Shown piece after piece: positions 13,373 to 26,060 of a stretch of 64,000 nt of DNA. Positions within the stretch are counted from its first letter, which is position 1; each line of letters starts with the position of its first letter. The stretch lies in assembly GCA_027924645.1 (NCBI GenBank), contig BSBN01000254.1:15880501-15944500 (forward strand), in the 5' to 3' direction. The position numbers were made by a program, and so were the translations under genes. The notes beneath the pieces were generated by a model that worked only from the letters and a program-made list of their open reading frames with translations, was not told the DNA's origin and made no database searches. This stretch comes from Cunninghamia lanceolata. Lineage: Eukaryota > Streptophyta > Pinopsida > Cupressales > Cupressaceae.

Positions 13373-13589
13373 CAATCTTCTCCTTATCAACTACTCATAC
13401 CCTATTCTTGGCAGCCATGAATAATCTTCTCATGTTCAACTACTCTGCATACTCTATTCTCGGTAGCCATGAACAATCTTCTCTTGCTAAACACACAATC
13501 TTTGCTTCTTCATAGGTTTCATCTTTTGTTCAAAATTCATAAACGCACAATCTCTCCATTATTTCCCTCCAAAACTAAAGTGAAAGAAA

Positions 13590-13839
13590 AAAGAATAGAA
13601 GAATTTATTTAGTCCTTTATTTAGTTAATTTTATTTGCAGTTGTGGTTTTTTGCCCGATGACCAAATTAGTCATTTATTTAGCCATTTATTTGGTCATTT
13701 ATTTAGTCATTTCAATCGATGACCAAATTAGTAATTTATAGCTGTGTTACAAAAAGTTTTAGTCACATGATTAAAAGTTTGGTCACATGACTAAAATTTT
13801 TAGTCACCTGCTCATTTATTTGTCATATTTTTACTAGTG
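13590..13839 (-). mobile_element. CACTA element terminus with subterminal repeats
   Basis: The plus strand ends ATATTTTTACTAGTG at 13839. On the minus strand this is CACTAGTAAAAATATGAC, a canonical CACTA terminal repeat. Inward there are many copies of a tagtcattta/ttggtca word in both orientations (13620-13820), the typical subterminal array that the element's own protein binds. The terminus interrupts the LINE frame. The three bases that follow are ttt, the likely 3-bp target duplication. The opposite end of the element was not found in the window. Confidence 0.8.
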
Positions 13840-15299
13840 TTTTCACTATTCCTAGATTTCCATAGAAACCATAAATTTCAGTAGTAAGGGTAAGGCAATA
13901 TAAATTATTTCCTTTTCCAATGTTTACAACTTTGCCAATATGAATTTCCTATTTTCTTTTAGGTAATGATACATCAATTAGAAAAAGATTCCAAATTTCT
14001 CTTGCAAAATAACAATCAAAGAAGAGATGAGTGATAGTTTCATTTTTATTACAAATTTCACACATATTGGTATTGCCTTTTGAATCAAAATTAGGCAGTT
14101 TCTATAGAAGAATCATCCATTTAAAACTTGCTTTTTTTGGTTCACTCACATTATTCCATAGGTTAGTGAAAACCTTATTCTAATCTTTCTGGCTATGACT
14201 CGTGTTCAAATTTTTATTAAGCTATTTATCTAGATTAGCGGGGGGATCCACCAATTGATAAACTTCTTAATCTTTAATCTTGTTAGATATTCATTATTGA
14301 ACCACACAAGCTCCTCAAAATTATCCATACTCACTTTTTTAGCTTTTTCAACATTTTCTTTTTGCATTTTTATTCTTTCATAAGTCCTTTTCTCTGTAGA
14401 GGGGATGCCAAAGTCATTGTTGAGTTAGTCCCACCTCATGAACTTACCATTTCTTATTAAATTTTGAAAGGTTGAAACCCCTTTCCTATTCCACTCCCTT
14501 GCAAAGCATGCTTGGAGAAGAGCAAGGGGTTTCCCATTGTGAAATGTATTCCACCAAATGGATTTAATTAGGAAAATATTGTTCATATCTTTTTCCACAA
14601 GGTATTTATTTAGGATAACCTTTTTGCTAAGCTCTCAAGCTTTCCAAAGACTCTTAAAGACATTAGATCTGGTAAGGGATACAACGATGTTGCCAAAGAT
14701 TAGATCACATAGAGGCAGGTTTTCCTAGGCTTTTGCAACTTTAGGAACAACATCCTCAATATTATTTATGATCAAGACCTTCCATGGTTCATTGCCCTTG
14801 AGGCTTTTGCAGATCCATTTTACTGCTAGAGCTATGCCTTGTAGCCCGAGATCCTTTCGTCCTAAGCCCCCTTCTTACTTTTCATTATAGCAAATCTCCC
14901 ATTTCACAGAATGTTTTTCTTTTCCCTTTACCATCTGAACAAAGGAAGTGTCTTATCTTCTTTTGTATAGTCTGGATTTGATAGTTCTTTAACATCAAAA
15001 CTGAAGCATAGTAAATATTATAAGACAAGAGTATTTTTGACACATATGTGCTCTCCCTACAATGGAGAGGTAATGTCTATTCCATTCATTAAGATTCTTT
15101 TCAATTTTGTTTTCTATCTAGTTCCACATGTGTTTTAGGTTTGGGTTTATAGCAAAAGGGATCCCGAAGTATCTGACAATTTAATTGGGACCTCCCCATT
15201 GGAACTCATACTCTTGCATCCAGTCTGGTTGTAGTTTGTTCCAAGATAACATTATTGACTTTGCCTTAGAAAATTTAGACCCTACTACTTGATTTAAGA
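13840..15299 (-). pseudogene. LINE (non-LTR retrotransposon) ORF2, C-terminal part
   Basis: On the minus strand a frame with few breaks runs through the end of a plant LINE ORF2. It begins near SKAKSIMLSWNKLQ at 15270. It passes the segment HSVKWEICYNEK then EGGLGRKDLGLQGIALAVKW (about 14920-14810), and continues to a zf-RVT domain, CEICNKNETITHLFFDC, at about 14063-14010. These regions lie C-terminal to the reverse transcriptase; zf-RVT is thought to bind RNA. The catalytic RT and endonuclease regions are absent. The frame is cut at 13839 by the CACTA terminus and at about 15299 by the LTR of element D, so it is the oldest layer here. Confidence 0.8.
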
Positions 15300-16482
15300 T
15301 GTGATTGATTATTTGAAACAATTATAAGAACTTAATAAGATACCACAATTACTCTAAATTCCTACTCAAATTCAAATCACCAATGAAACTAGGAAAAATA
15401 TAGAAAACATGAATTATACCTTGCAAACTTTGATTTATCATTTGCATTCTGTTGTCTCTTATCTTCTCAAGATCTTGTTGATTATGATATTGCTCTTAGA
15501 ATTGTACTTCTTTTCTTTTCAATATGACAATGATATGAATGAAATTGTGTATTCAGATGCAATGTAAGCAATCCTACAATGCAAGACTAATGATAATGAT
15601 TATGATTTTGATAAAGCTAATGAAATTCTATTGATAATGATTGGATGAGGATAATGCTATAAAGATAAAGAGACTATGAAGCTAAAGCCACAATGAAGAT
15701 AATGATATTGATATGCAAATGGGGGACAAAGGCATGCTTGGATACTTGATACAATTTCTACAACATGTAAGTATGATAGCTCTTGTGATTGATAAAAATG
15801 AAGGTGAGGAGCTTCCTTTTAGAGGCTGAGGATGGCTCAAATCTAAGTGTCAAAAGATCCATAGTTGAATAATAAGTCTTGTGACATGTACTATCAAGAT
15901 CAAATTGGTTGGATGAGGGGAGATAAAGATGGAAGATGTTCCTACTACAATGACAAGGTAGAGGAATATGAGGGAGAAGGTGCCACATGGCATGATGCTC
16001 ATAAGGACCAATGAGATAAAGATGGAAGACCATGAGAAGAACATGGAAGAACGAGTCTTTGGTTGTTGGAATGTGAGAGGGAATATAGGTTTTATGAGAC
16101 AAGTGTCTTATAGTCAACATTGACCATCGAGATGGTTGAGAGGAAATAGGGCACATGTTGAGAGGATAAATACTTATTTAAATATTAAGAATATTTAATT
16201 ATTGGTGCAACATGATGAGGTGTCAAATGATGTGTAAGATGACATGGATGAACAATGTGGATTTTAGGCATAGGACTTTGTCTTATAGGAAATAATTAAA
16301 TAATGATGATTATTTAATTAGAGATGACCTTAGAGGAATTTAAGATATTTAATCATTAGAAGGATATGATGAATGTGAATCACATAAATAAATTAGTATG
16401 TTTATTTATTGATATAGGAATAAGAATAAAAAAATATGAAATATGTATTTAATTCATCTTGAACCATTTTTAGGTGTATACA
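15300..16482 (-). repeat. 3' LTR of element D
   Basis: The plus-strand right end reads aggtgtataca, so on the minus strand the LTR starts TGTATACACCT, the same start as the LTRs of element B. The AT-rich portion 16300-16480 aligns with the end of B's LTR. The left end (tgtgattgatt at 15300) is set by the point where the LINE frame stops, and by a length (1,183 bases) close to that of B's LTRs (about 1,223 and 1,250). The left end is therefore less certain. Confidence 0.65.
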
Positions 16483-16499
16483 TTTTGCCCCTCTTTGAG
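16483..16499 (-). other. Polypurine tract of element D
   Basis: On the minus strand CTCAAAGAGGGGCAAAA directly precedes the LTR start TGTATACA. Purine runs here prime plus-strand DNA synthesis. Element B has the matching AAAGAGGGGAAACA in the same place. Confidence 0.8.
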
Positions 16500-17619
16500 A
16501 CAATGTGTTTTATCGTGTTGTTTCAAAGAATAAAAATTTTACGAGTATGATACATGCCCCAGTTTGGCCCTAGTATAGGTTTGATGATGGTAGGATGCCC
16601 CTTTAGGAGGTTGGTCAAGTTGGATTTTGCAAAAGGATAATGAACGATCTCATGATGAAGAAGAATGAATGACACAACCCTCGTATGAAAAACACAGGTG
16701 ATGAAAATATGGAAAATTGATGAAAAACATAGCATGCACATGCTAGGTCAAAAAACCTCCAGTTAGGGTTGATTAGGCTATAAATAAGGATGAGGGGTCC
16801 ATTTCTTAGTCATTTATATGCTTGACATTAGAAGAGAGATTATAGGGAGCCCTAGAGCATAGGAGAGAAGAGCAATCAGTGAAAATGTAGTAGATTTCGG
16901 TAGCTAACCACAGGTTCGAGAGGTCTGTCGATTCAGGTGCCCATTAGAGTATGGACCCCTGGTATGTATGTCTTGAATTTTGTGTTAAGTGTGTTTATTA
17001 GGGTCAAAATCTAGGTAGAAAGGCAACTATTTTGCATGGGCAACCAGATTTTCCCTGCCCATATGATATTTTTTGTTGTCCATTTGTTCCACTTGTATGC
17101 ATATGAATGCCAAACTTGCGCATCTGCATTTTTTTTGCATCTAATTAGTAGTCCTATGCATTCATTGTGTTCTCATACATATGATTAGGGGTTCTACGCA
17201 TGTATTATGATCTTACACATCTAGTATAAAACTACTCATATAATGCCTATTTCTACACATTCACTCGAAATGGTTCATATACAATTTATTTCAGGGCATA
17301 TATGTTGATGTTGAACTTTTAATAGCTAAAATTGTGCATTTGATTAAAGCATGTCACTTACTTAGCTATTTGATTACGTTAGCATCATAATCTATGTTGG
17401 CTAACTGATAGGTGATCTTTGAGATTGATAGAATCTTAGAAGAGATGATAGGATAGGTTTTAGCTAGGATAGCTAAGTAACTATTTTGATAGATTTGATA
17501 GACATGAAACCTAATTATTTTCTTGATTAATGCACTTATGTTATTGATTGCAGGATGAGCTAGATGTGATGATGTCCTGGAAGACATTTCCCCAGATGTA
17601 GTTGCTACAACCCTTTTTA

Positions 17620-18960
17620 ACAGATACTGATCATTTGGTTCTAGGATTGAATGGATTATGTTATGTGACCTTATGCCTGAGATTTGGGCTAGCCTGGGGA
17701 TGTTGATTGGTCTAGATGAGAGATGGCATAGTGAGCATTGTACATTTCACTTGTCGACTGGAGAGATGATGGTGACATTGGAGGATGTCTACCAGATCCT
17801 GAGGATTCTGATATATGGAGAGATGGTAGAGTATGAGCCAAATGTAGGAGCTAGACATGAGGAGTGCCATGGAGTTTTTGATGATGAGGATATTTAAGGG
17901 ACGGACATCAATTGGGTAGATATGGTTGACTATTACAAGCTCCTGCCATTGATAATAGCAAGGTTGATTGGAGGTGTGATCTACCTAGATAGGAGATCAC
18001 ACGAATTTGTTGTTGGATGGGGAGGACTTTGGAGAGGAAGCTGACTAAGGGTACACACTTTTTGTGGGGTGTCTATTTACTTGCACACTTATATCATGAT
18101 CTACACTAATTTGTAAATGATGGGGCTGCTAGTCTATCTACTAGGGTTTCATTATTATAGATATGTGCATGAGTATAGATAGTGGTTACATGACCTATAG
18201 GTATGGGAGTGAGAGGCATGGACCTACCTTACTCTTACATGTATCAAGAGAGCCTTTCCTAGCTCAAGCTGGGAAAGCTTGAGTACTAGAGACATGCATT
18301 GGACAATGTGGATATAGTGGAGTGGTGGCCTTATCTAGAATGTGAGGCATGGGATGATGATGCTACTGAGTAACCTATTTGCTTTCAAATGTGATGGCTG
18401 ATAGGGAGGACATGTTACATTCTCAAGTGTCACATTATTTCTCATGTGTACCAATAGTTTTGTAGGGTCCAGGGGATGCCCCAGGGTACTAATGTATTTT
18501 CTGAGATGCACATGATCGTCTATGGTGGGGTCCTATTGTATCATACGAGTAGGCTAGAGATAACTTCTTACAGATTCCTTATCAGGTTTGGGATTTGCAA
18601 CGGGATATTGTGGATACTGGGATGACTATAGATTATTCAACATATTTTACAGCTCATCCATTTCCTAGATACTCTAGACCTAGAGAGTTAGCTCCCAGAT
18701 TAGTGGATGGGGATGAGGATGATGATGCTTCATGGTCAAGGAGGAGGTGATGGTGAGGCGGTAGAGGTGGCAACGGTGCAGGAGATGATGGAGGTGGCAT
18801 AGGTGGTGGGGATGGTGGGGATGATGAAGGGGATAGAGGTGATGGAGGACAGAGGAGGGTCAGATAGAGAGTGGAGAGGGTGCCATAGGTATAACCTTAG
18901 ACTCAGGGGTAGGCACATGACTAGGGTCTAGTGCAGGGACAAGTGTGGGGTTAGGATGAT
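17620..18960 (+). pseudogene. Plant mobile domain (PMD) ORF, antisense to element D
   Basis: On the plus strand, opposite to D's pol, the clean stretch 17658-17897 reads MPEIWASLGMLIGLDERW, then CTFHLSTGEMMVTLEDV. This is the conserved core of the aminotransferase-like plant mobile domain. Later parts of the domain follow with stops and shifts: a WWPYLECEAWDDD segment near 18320, then PICFQM near 18380, and IPYQVWDLQRDI near 18570. The C-terminus (18740-18960) is a Gly/Asp-rich low-complexity tail. PMD proteins occur in plant hosts and as extra ORFs of Ty3/gypsy and MULE elements; their biochemical role is unsettled. Lying between integrase and 3' LTR in antisense fits the accessory ORFs of Tat elements. 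It is not functional as it stands. Confidence 0.75.
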
Positions 18961-20790
18961 GGGGAGATGGTTACATTGTGAGTCCATGTGGTTCAACTGT
19001 AGGGACTAGCTAGCCAGATGTAGGTCTAGATTGTACAGCTACAGGGGCATATTATAGAGTTACAGTGTGATGTGAGGGTGGTGACCTTAGACAGGGATAC
19101 ACTATTCATAGATACACTAGGGAAGAGGCCCTACTTAAGCAGGTACAACAGATTGTAGCACAAGGTCTTGGTAGATAGACCATTGCAGAGATGGTGCATG
19201 CATGACAAGATATTTTCTACTAGAGATCTCTCTATGAGCAGGTAGTGCCCCCATAGTAGAGAGCAGGTAGCTTCCACCCTAGTTCATGCAGCAAATCCAA
19301 ATGGACATAGTCCAAGAGTGGAGGGGTTATGGAGCTACCACCTCCTAGAGGACCACCAAGAATAGGGCCTTTAGGTTCTTATCCTTAGCAGCTAGCACCC
19401 TATGGAGGTAGTGCCTCTAAGGCATTTTTGGGACATGTATCATTTTGTATCATATGATTATTTATTATTTGTGATAGCTTGAGATACACATTCATGATAT
19501 CATTATATACTTGGACATTTATTTTTGATGATGATATATATTAGTTCAATGGACTATATGCATATGTATTGTGGATGGATGCTTTTTATATGTTTGATAG
19601 TATGATTATGCTTCTATTATGATGATTCTAACTTGTTGATTCTATGATGCATATGATATTTACTAAATGATGTTTCTATTATTCACATGATGACTTATAT
19701 CTATGTGTAATGTTATGAGTAATGCATATTATGATGATTCCTACATGATATACATGATATTTAAGTTTCTATATATGATGATCTAATGTCCAAATGCTAT
19801 GACAATGATATCTATGTTTTTTTAATTTTTGATGATAAATGTTATGCATGAGACCTATGTGGATATATGACATCACTATATGAATTACTTTTAACAATCA
19901 TGATCTAAATCCTTATTTAACTAATTCACTCTAAATGATATGAACTTATGATTGGACATGTCTATGATATGCACAATGATAATGATTTATTTTTGTTATG
20001 CCAAGTATACTCAATCATGAATAAAAGATCACCTAGAAGAAATAGAAGAATGATTTTGGATACAAGAATAACTTAGAAGAATGAAATAAATGATTTGAAT
20101 AAATAGATATCTTAGATGAAATGAAAGAAAGGACTTGGATCTTAAGCCACTTGGAAAATGTTAATTATGGAATTCTTATAAATGAAATGAAATGCAAACT
20201 TAACATGCACAAATGAGGTTTAGTCATCTTCTATACAAATATTTGAAGTTCTTTTTTCATCATTGAGCTTTTAAAATATTGGAAGGAAATACATGCATCT
20301 AGGTATAATTAAACCGAGATGACCTGAGTATCTGTTACATGGATTTTGATTTAGCAAGTTAATACAAGCATATAGGCATAATTGCACTAAGATGCCTTGG
20401 GTATTGCTTAGATGTATTAATAGACAAGGATCATAATATTTCATGCTATGACAAATAATGTCCTTGATGATCTTTTGCTGATCATGTCGTTAGACAAGTC
20501 TTCACATTACTAAAGATTGATCCACAAAAAACAAACAAATGAAAATAATCATGCACCGTCATATCTTCTCTAGTCTCGGTCATCCTCGAGTAGCATAGGA
20601 AACATGATAATAGAAATTAAGACACATGACTAACACTTATAAAAACCATTATATCTTCTTTCCATAGATATGTTTTCTTGTCATAATAGATATAACCATC
20701 CTGATAGTTTAGGCAAGTTCTTTTTTTGGTATCAATTAATGTCTTGTGTCAAGATTTTGTTTAAAAGTTTATTTTTAGCTTGCTTGTTGA
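18961..20790. other. 3' non-coding region of element D, first part
   Basis: AT-rich and without a coding frame. The part 20220-20780 aligns with 32250-32810 in element B (shared phrases such as acatggattttgatttagca and gagtagcataggaaacatga), which shows the common origin of the two 3' regions. Confidence 0.6.
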
Positions 20791-23700
20791 CTTTGTTATC
20801 AATCAGATATGCACCCTATGCTAAGCTATGGACATTGCTATCTATTGACACATGGGATCACTCCTAGGCCTGTGGGTTGCCTAAAAATTGGAGTGAACCT
20901 CCAGAGTGAGATGACTCTCCTAATTATTTTACTAATCTAAATGATTTGTAGATGGAAAAGGGTGAGAAGGATAATTGAAATGAAAACTAACTTAAACATA
21001 ATTCTAATCTATCTAATGCTTTTACTCACAAATAGTTCCCTAAACACGAACTCTCACAGCTTCACTTGAAACATATAATTTAAAAGTAATTTGTATGAAG
21101 GCTCAAATTAAACCCAATCATACAACCAAAATCATATGAACAATTTGCACTATAGCTCCACAATAATGAGACATGACAAAGGAAAAATATTCATTTTCAC
21201 AATGAGACATCAAATCAATATTACAGTTATGAGGAAACAAAAAAGAAATACATTTGTCCTATTGTATTGGACTAGGAGGAGTACATGTAACTCTAAAAAA
21301 TGAGTCAAAACTAGTTAACAAACTCACTGCGTGTGCTCAAAAGAGAAGAAACAATAATATTGACCACCTAGAAAAGAAAAACTCTGCCTTCTTTAATAAC
21401 CTCCAAAATTTGTATCTAATGAAAAAGATCCAAAAATCTCTCTAACATAACCTGCTTCCCCATTTTTGAGATCCTTAGAAAAGCTGTCAAAATAGCCTCT
21501 AAACTGCCTCCAAACAGACTACAAAATCTTCAAAATACACCTATCAAGTGGCCCCCACCAAGATCTTCTTTAAAACATGCCTTAGCTTCTCAATAAAAGC
21601 ACCAATTTTGTGCTTATCTGTTTAACTTCACCCAGAAGAAAATCAAATCTAGAAAAGCAAGATTTTATCTATTTTGGTCTCGCTTTAATTGCATTAAATG
21701 ACAAATATTTGAAAGCAATTTATAATGAATATTGCTTTAAATATTGCATTACAATATTTACAGTTTTATTCCCGATTCACCTTGATTTGATTTTACAAAA
21801 AAAAAAATACAAGGCTTTTGTCTTGTCTGTACATTACATTTAACTGCATCTGATTTTTGATAAAAATCATAAAAAACATATCAAGGCATAATATATGTTT
21901 GCAAAAATAGATGTGTGCGAGGCTTATCCTTCACTCGATCTACAATTGGTCTTCCAAGGGCATATGAGGCATGACTCATCCTTCAGATGGTTTGCATGAA
22001 CTTGAAGGTACACCATGCAAAAGAAGGCCTAAGGCATATTAACTATATGAGTTTTGGTCCACCTTTAATGGTAATTAAATAATCCTTATGAAGTGTAATG
22101 CCTAGGCATGCATGTGCGAAAATAGACTAGGGAGGACCTAAGGCATATGATCTAGTCATCAAAACATGTCAATAAGAACTTAATACCCCATAGGTAGTAG
22201 TTAAGGCTTAAGAAAATAAAATTGATGCGATAAGATGCCACAATCAATCTTAGGGCATAAGAAAACCCTAGTCACAAAATTAATGATGCCCTAAACTCTC
22301 GGGCCCATTTTTACATTTGGACTTTCATGAAAGGCTCTCTGCATTCAGCCACCAATGCCATGACTGGGGTCTGGGCAAAATCGTGCATCTGTTCACTACT
22401 TCTAAACATGCTTTCTAAATATTTCTGATAGGAAATGTAAGGTAAGTGTCTCTGTGTCACATAATGAACCGCTCCCTTTATTTATTACTAGTTTTTAGCT
22501 CTTTGGTTGCGGCTATGACAAGGGTTCTAATATGCATTTGTTTTTTTGTTTCAATGTATCCTTTTATCAACACATTCTTTTATCTATATCCTGAGGTGAT
22601 AAAGAATGGTCTATTCCTGAAGCTAAGAAATGTGGAAAGCTCATGGCTCTCTAGGCATGTTTCTTCTTAAATGTGGAAGTAAGCCACAGACTTTGAATCC
22701 TTTCTTTATCTTTTGGTGTTTCCTTAACATATGAGAGTTTGACAAGGCTTTTAGAGGCTGTAGCTTCACATATTTTTTGACTAATCTTTTTCTTGAATGG
22801 ATTAAAAAATCCTCACCCTCTTTTGCATTTGAGGCGCCACGAGACCAAGGTATATTTATAGGCCATGGCCATTTATTATTTCTGAGTAGTTGTCAATTAT
22901 AAAAGAGGTATTTTTTTTCTATCCTGGGCATCAACCATGGATAATTATGTACATTCTCTTCACTGAAGGCCATGGTTGTAGCATTCTATTTCTCGCTCAT
23001 ACTCATTTTTTGAGTATCTTCTTATTTGTATGAACTCGAAACTACAAATGGATAACCTCATGGGTTTAACTTTCTGAAATGAAAAATTCTCTCTGGTTCA
23101 TTGCCATGACCTCTCCCCATTGAAAATTATTTAGTCATTTCTCTCTTGGTTATAGCAGAAGAAACTATCTTCTAAATTCTTTAAAAAGAAGGGAAAATTT
23201 GTACTCATTTTTTTTATCTCCATTAGCACTCTTAGATGTGGTTTTTGGTCTTTTGTGAAGAAAGATACCTCCTTAGCTGCACATTTTCCTCTTGGACTCT
23301 GTCCTTCCTATAGAATCAAAACTTGATCCATTTTCAAAAAAAAAAACTTTGCAAAAAGTAATGCTTTCTTTTATTAACTGTCAATGGCTTTTGCTGTTGA
23401 AATTCCTATCCCTGTAACAACATGATGGTAATCACATGGTTAAGAATGCATTATGAACATCTGCCTCCATTTCTTTTCCACTATAAATATAAATAATTAC
23501 TATTTCTTTAATATTTCACTTATCTTTTGATCTGCAAGAAACCATCAGATGAGATATGCATTAAAAGACTATCATTTCATTTCTTTTGTTCCACACTGCC
23601 TGGTGATTCTATTTTCATTTTGATAGAGGTATCATGACGAAAACTCCTAGTTGATAATAATTGCTCCATTTTTCATTACTTTCTGAACATTGTTCTTTGA

Positions 23701-25430
23701 CTAAACCTGTAGTTGCTATTATTTTGTGATATGGCAGTGCATTCACTTTTGATGTTCATTACAAGATAAAAATTATATAAATGTTTCTTTCATGTTTTGT
23801 GACTATATGTGAACATTGAGGATTCATTATTTGGCTATGTTGAAATGTAATAGAGAGAATACATGTTGCTCTCTTTCTCTCATATCATTGAACTTGGTTA
23901 AATTCAATCTGTAATATGTGACATTTGCCTACTTCATTATTGTAACTATGCTTTCATACCTATCCCAGCTATTCCATATATGCATCTATGATGTTTATGA
24001 TAAACAGAGATAAACATATACTTACCTCCTATATCTAACTCTTGAAAACATATGAGATGAGATGGAAAAACTATTTAGTTGATTCTTTTCCTATCATTCT
24101 TGAGACAAGAGCAACAAAAATTCTCTTCTACACTCTTCATGGCACTAGTTTGATCATTATATTTGTATGGTTCTCTTCTACACTCTACAGTTACTCAATC
24201 ATGCATAGAATGATACTGATCTTTGATGTTATACACATGCTATGATTATGTTTGGCATTCAAATGTTATAATTGTACCTGTAAACTCCAATGCCTTGGCT
24301 ACATGTAAACATTACAAAAAATACTCTGTTTTCAACATTACTAAACTATTTCAAATGGCCTTTTGCTGATTTTTGAGTTGCTATTGTAGCAATAATGACA
24401 GTTGTTCTCATGCATCGAATGTTGTCCTACATGAGTTTAGGTCACTCTAATGCTTTCATTTCAGCATTACTTGAACTGTAAGTATTAGATTGATATTATA
24501 CTCCTTTAGTTACTTTGTTTCAATTGAGCATTATGAATATAATTTGCATTCGATCCCCTCTAAGGGCCAGGGGCATCATGCTAGGCTCAACCCTTCTTGG
24601 AGCCCACTTTATACCACATGCTGATATGTCTTCAAATAGATACATGACTTATCCTATTCCTGCACATGAAACAAACATGTTAGATAAAATTAGTGAAGTA
24701 CAATTATTGTTTCTTTTCAATCTCTCATGCATGTGAATAATTCTCTTTATGATATTGTACATTACAGACAATATATTATGCTTCTGTTCTATCTGATGAA
24801 GCCTATAGAAATGATTATATTATTAGCTCTAACCCCTCTTTCTCCATCACTGCAGGTCCAGGTACATATGAAGCTTGAAGACAAAGAATTGTTGCAACTC
24901 CAACAAGTACATGTAATGATTGATATGCCCTATTCTATATGCTTCATTAGTTTCTTTACTTTACAAATGTATAGTACATTGTGTCTAATGTATTATCTCA
25001 GCTATTCGCATGGCTTGTGAGGACACTTGATCTATTATGTTTTCATTCAATGCAATGTTTATTTCTTTTGTGTATCTCATTTGTAAAATGACTAATCATT
25101 GTAGTGAAATGAAACATCTCATCTATCATGTAGGTTCTGTAATGCAAATGAATGATAATCTAAAATTGCTCCTCTTCTATCATACAAAAACATGATAAAA
25201 CTAAACCATGCAAATAATCATAGAAGACAAATGTTAAACTCTTCATCCTAAAATGAACTTGATACGTGTCAGCTCTACCAATTTGAGCTGTAGGAGAAAA
25301 ATTGGTAATAGACTAAAGATAGTATCGTGATCCAAATTTCTATCCTCTGGATTGTGGAATTTAAGAATCTAATTCTATAACTAGGTCGAGGATTTCGTAC
25401 CAAGTGAAGTAAAGAATCTACTTATTATGG
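20790..25430. other. 4.6-kb insert of unknown origin within element D
   Basis: B runs directly from the counterpart of 20780 to the counterpart of 25440, while D carries 4.6 kb between them. No LTR, terminal inverted repeat or transposase was recognised. Around 22.4-25.0 kb the texture is gene-like: T-rich stretches, and a possible splice acceptor (tctccatcactgcag at 24841-24855) followed by a short open segment. No known protein was recognised and most reading frames are short. Captured host intron and exon sequence is possible but not shown. Confidence 0.4.
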
Positions 25431-25481
25431 ATGAACTGATGGGAGACTCAATGGGATGAGCCCTAATGGACTGACCTAGTG

Positions 25482-25790
25482 CCTCGGGCGCTCATCGATG
25501 ATGGCCTTGCCTTTGTGAAAGTGTAGAGGCAATGTAATTCAACTACCTAGACCATGTGGACCTAATACCTAGGTTGGTGGGAAGCCTCGGGGGTTCATCA
25601 ATGATGGCCTTGCCTACGTGATAGCTCAGAGGCATCATAGTTCAGCAATGGAGACTGACACTGGTGATGGATGAATAGATGTAATGTAATAGATTATGGT
25701 AAGACAATAGGTATGGATGCAAGCCTCAGGGGCTCATCAATAATGGCCTTGCCTACATGAAAGATCAGAGGCAACGTAGTTGAACACTAA
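25482..25790. repeat. Three tandem copies of a conserved motif in D's 3' region
   Basis: Copies begin near 25482, 25579 and 25711. Each has gcctcggg..ctcatcaatgatgg, then ccttgcctacgtga, a short gap and agaggcaatgtagtt. Two further copies occur at the equivalent place in element B (32889 and 33011). Confidence 0.75.
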
Positions 25791-26060
25791 TACTAATGAT
25801 GGAGTTGCAATAGATGACAAGATGGATGAAGGATTAGATGGATAACCTTATTTGATAAGATGGTAAAGGTGAGTGAGAAACAAGCCATGATAAGTATCTT
25901 TATGTGTTTTGGATGGATGCAAAAGAAAATATGGATGAAAACTAAAATCCTAAAAGATGGCGGAAGCAGGTTTATCACAAATAGTGTCTATTTACAAGTT
26001 TTCACCATTTGCTTTTATTGCACCATATTATTTTTTGGTTCCCTTGCACTGGGGTTTTTA

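Noticed and set aside
13055..13390. 111-codon ORF over the GC-rich block
   Set aside because: It lies entirely in a solo LTR and is a product of the G/C-run repeat.
22446..22670. Signal-peptide-like 74-codon ORF
   Set aside because: There is no domain, no second exon and no conservation evidence; the hydrophobic start is common in T-rich sequence.
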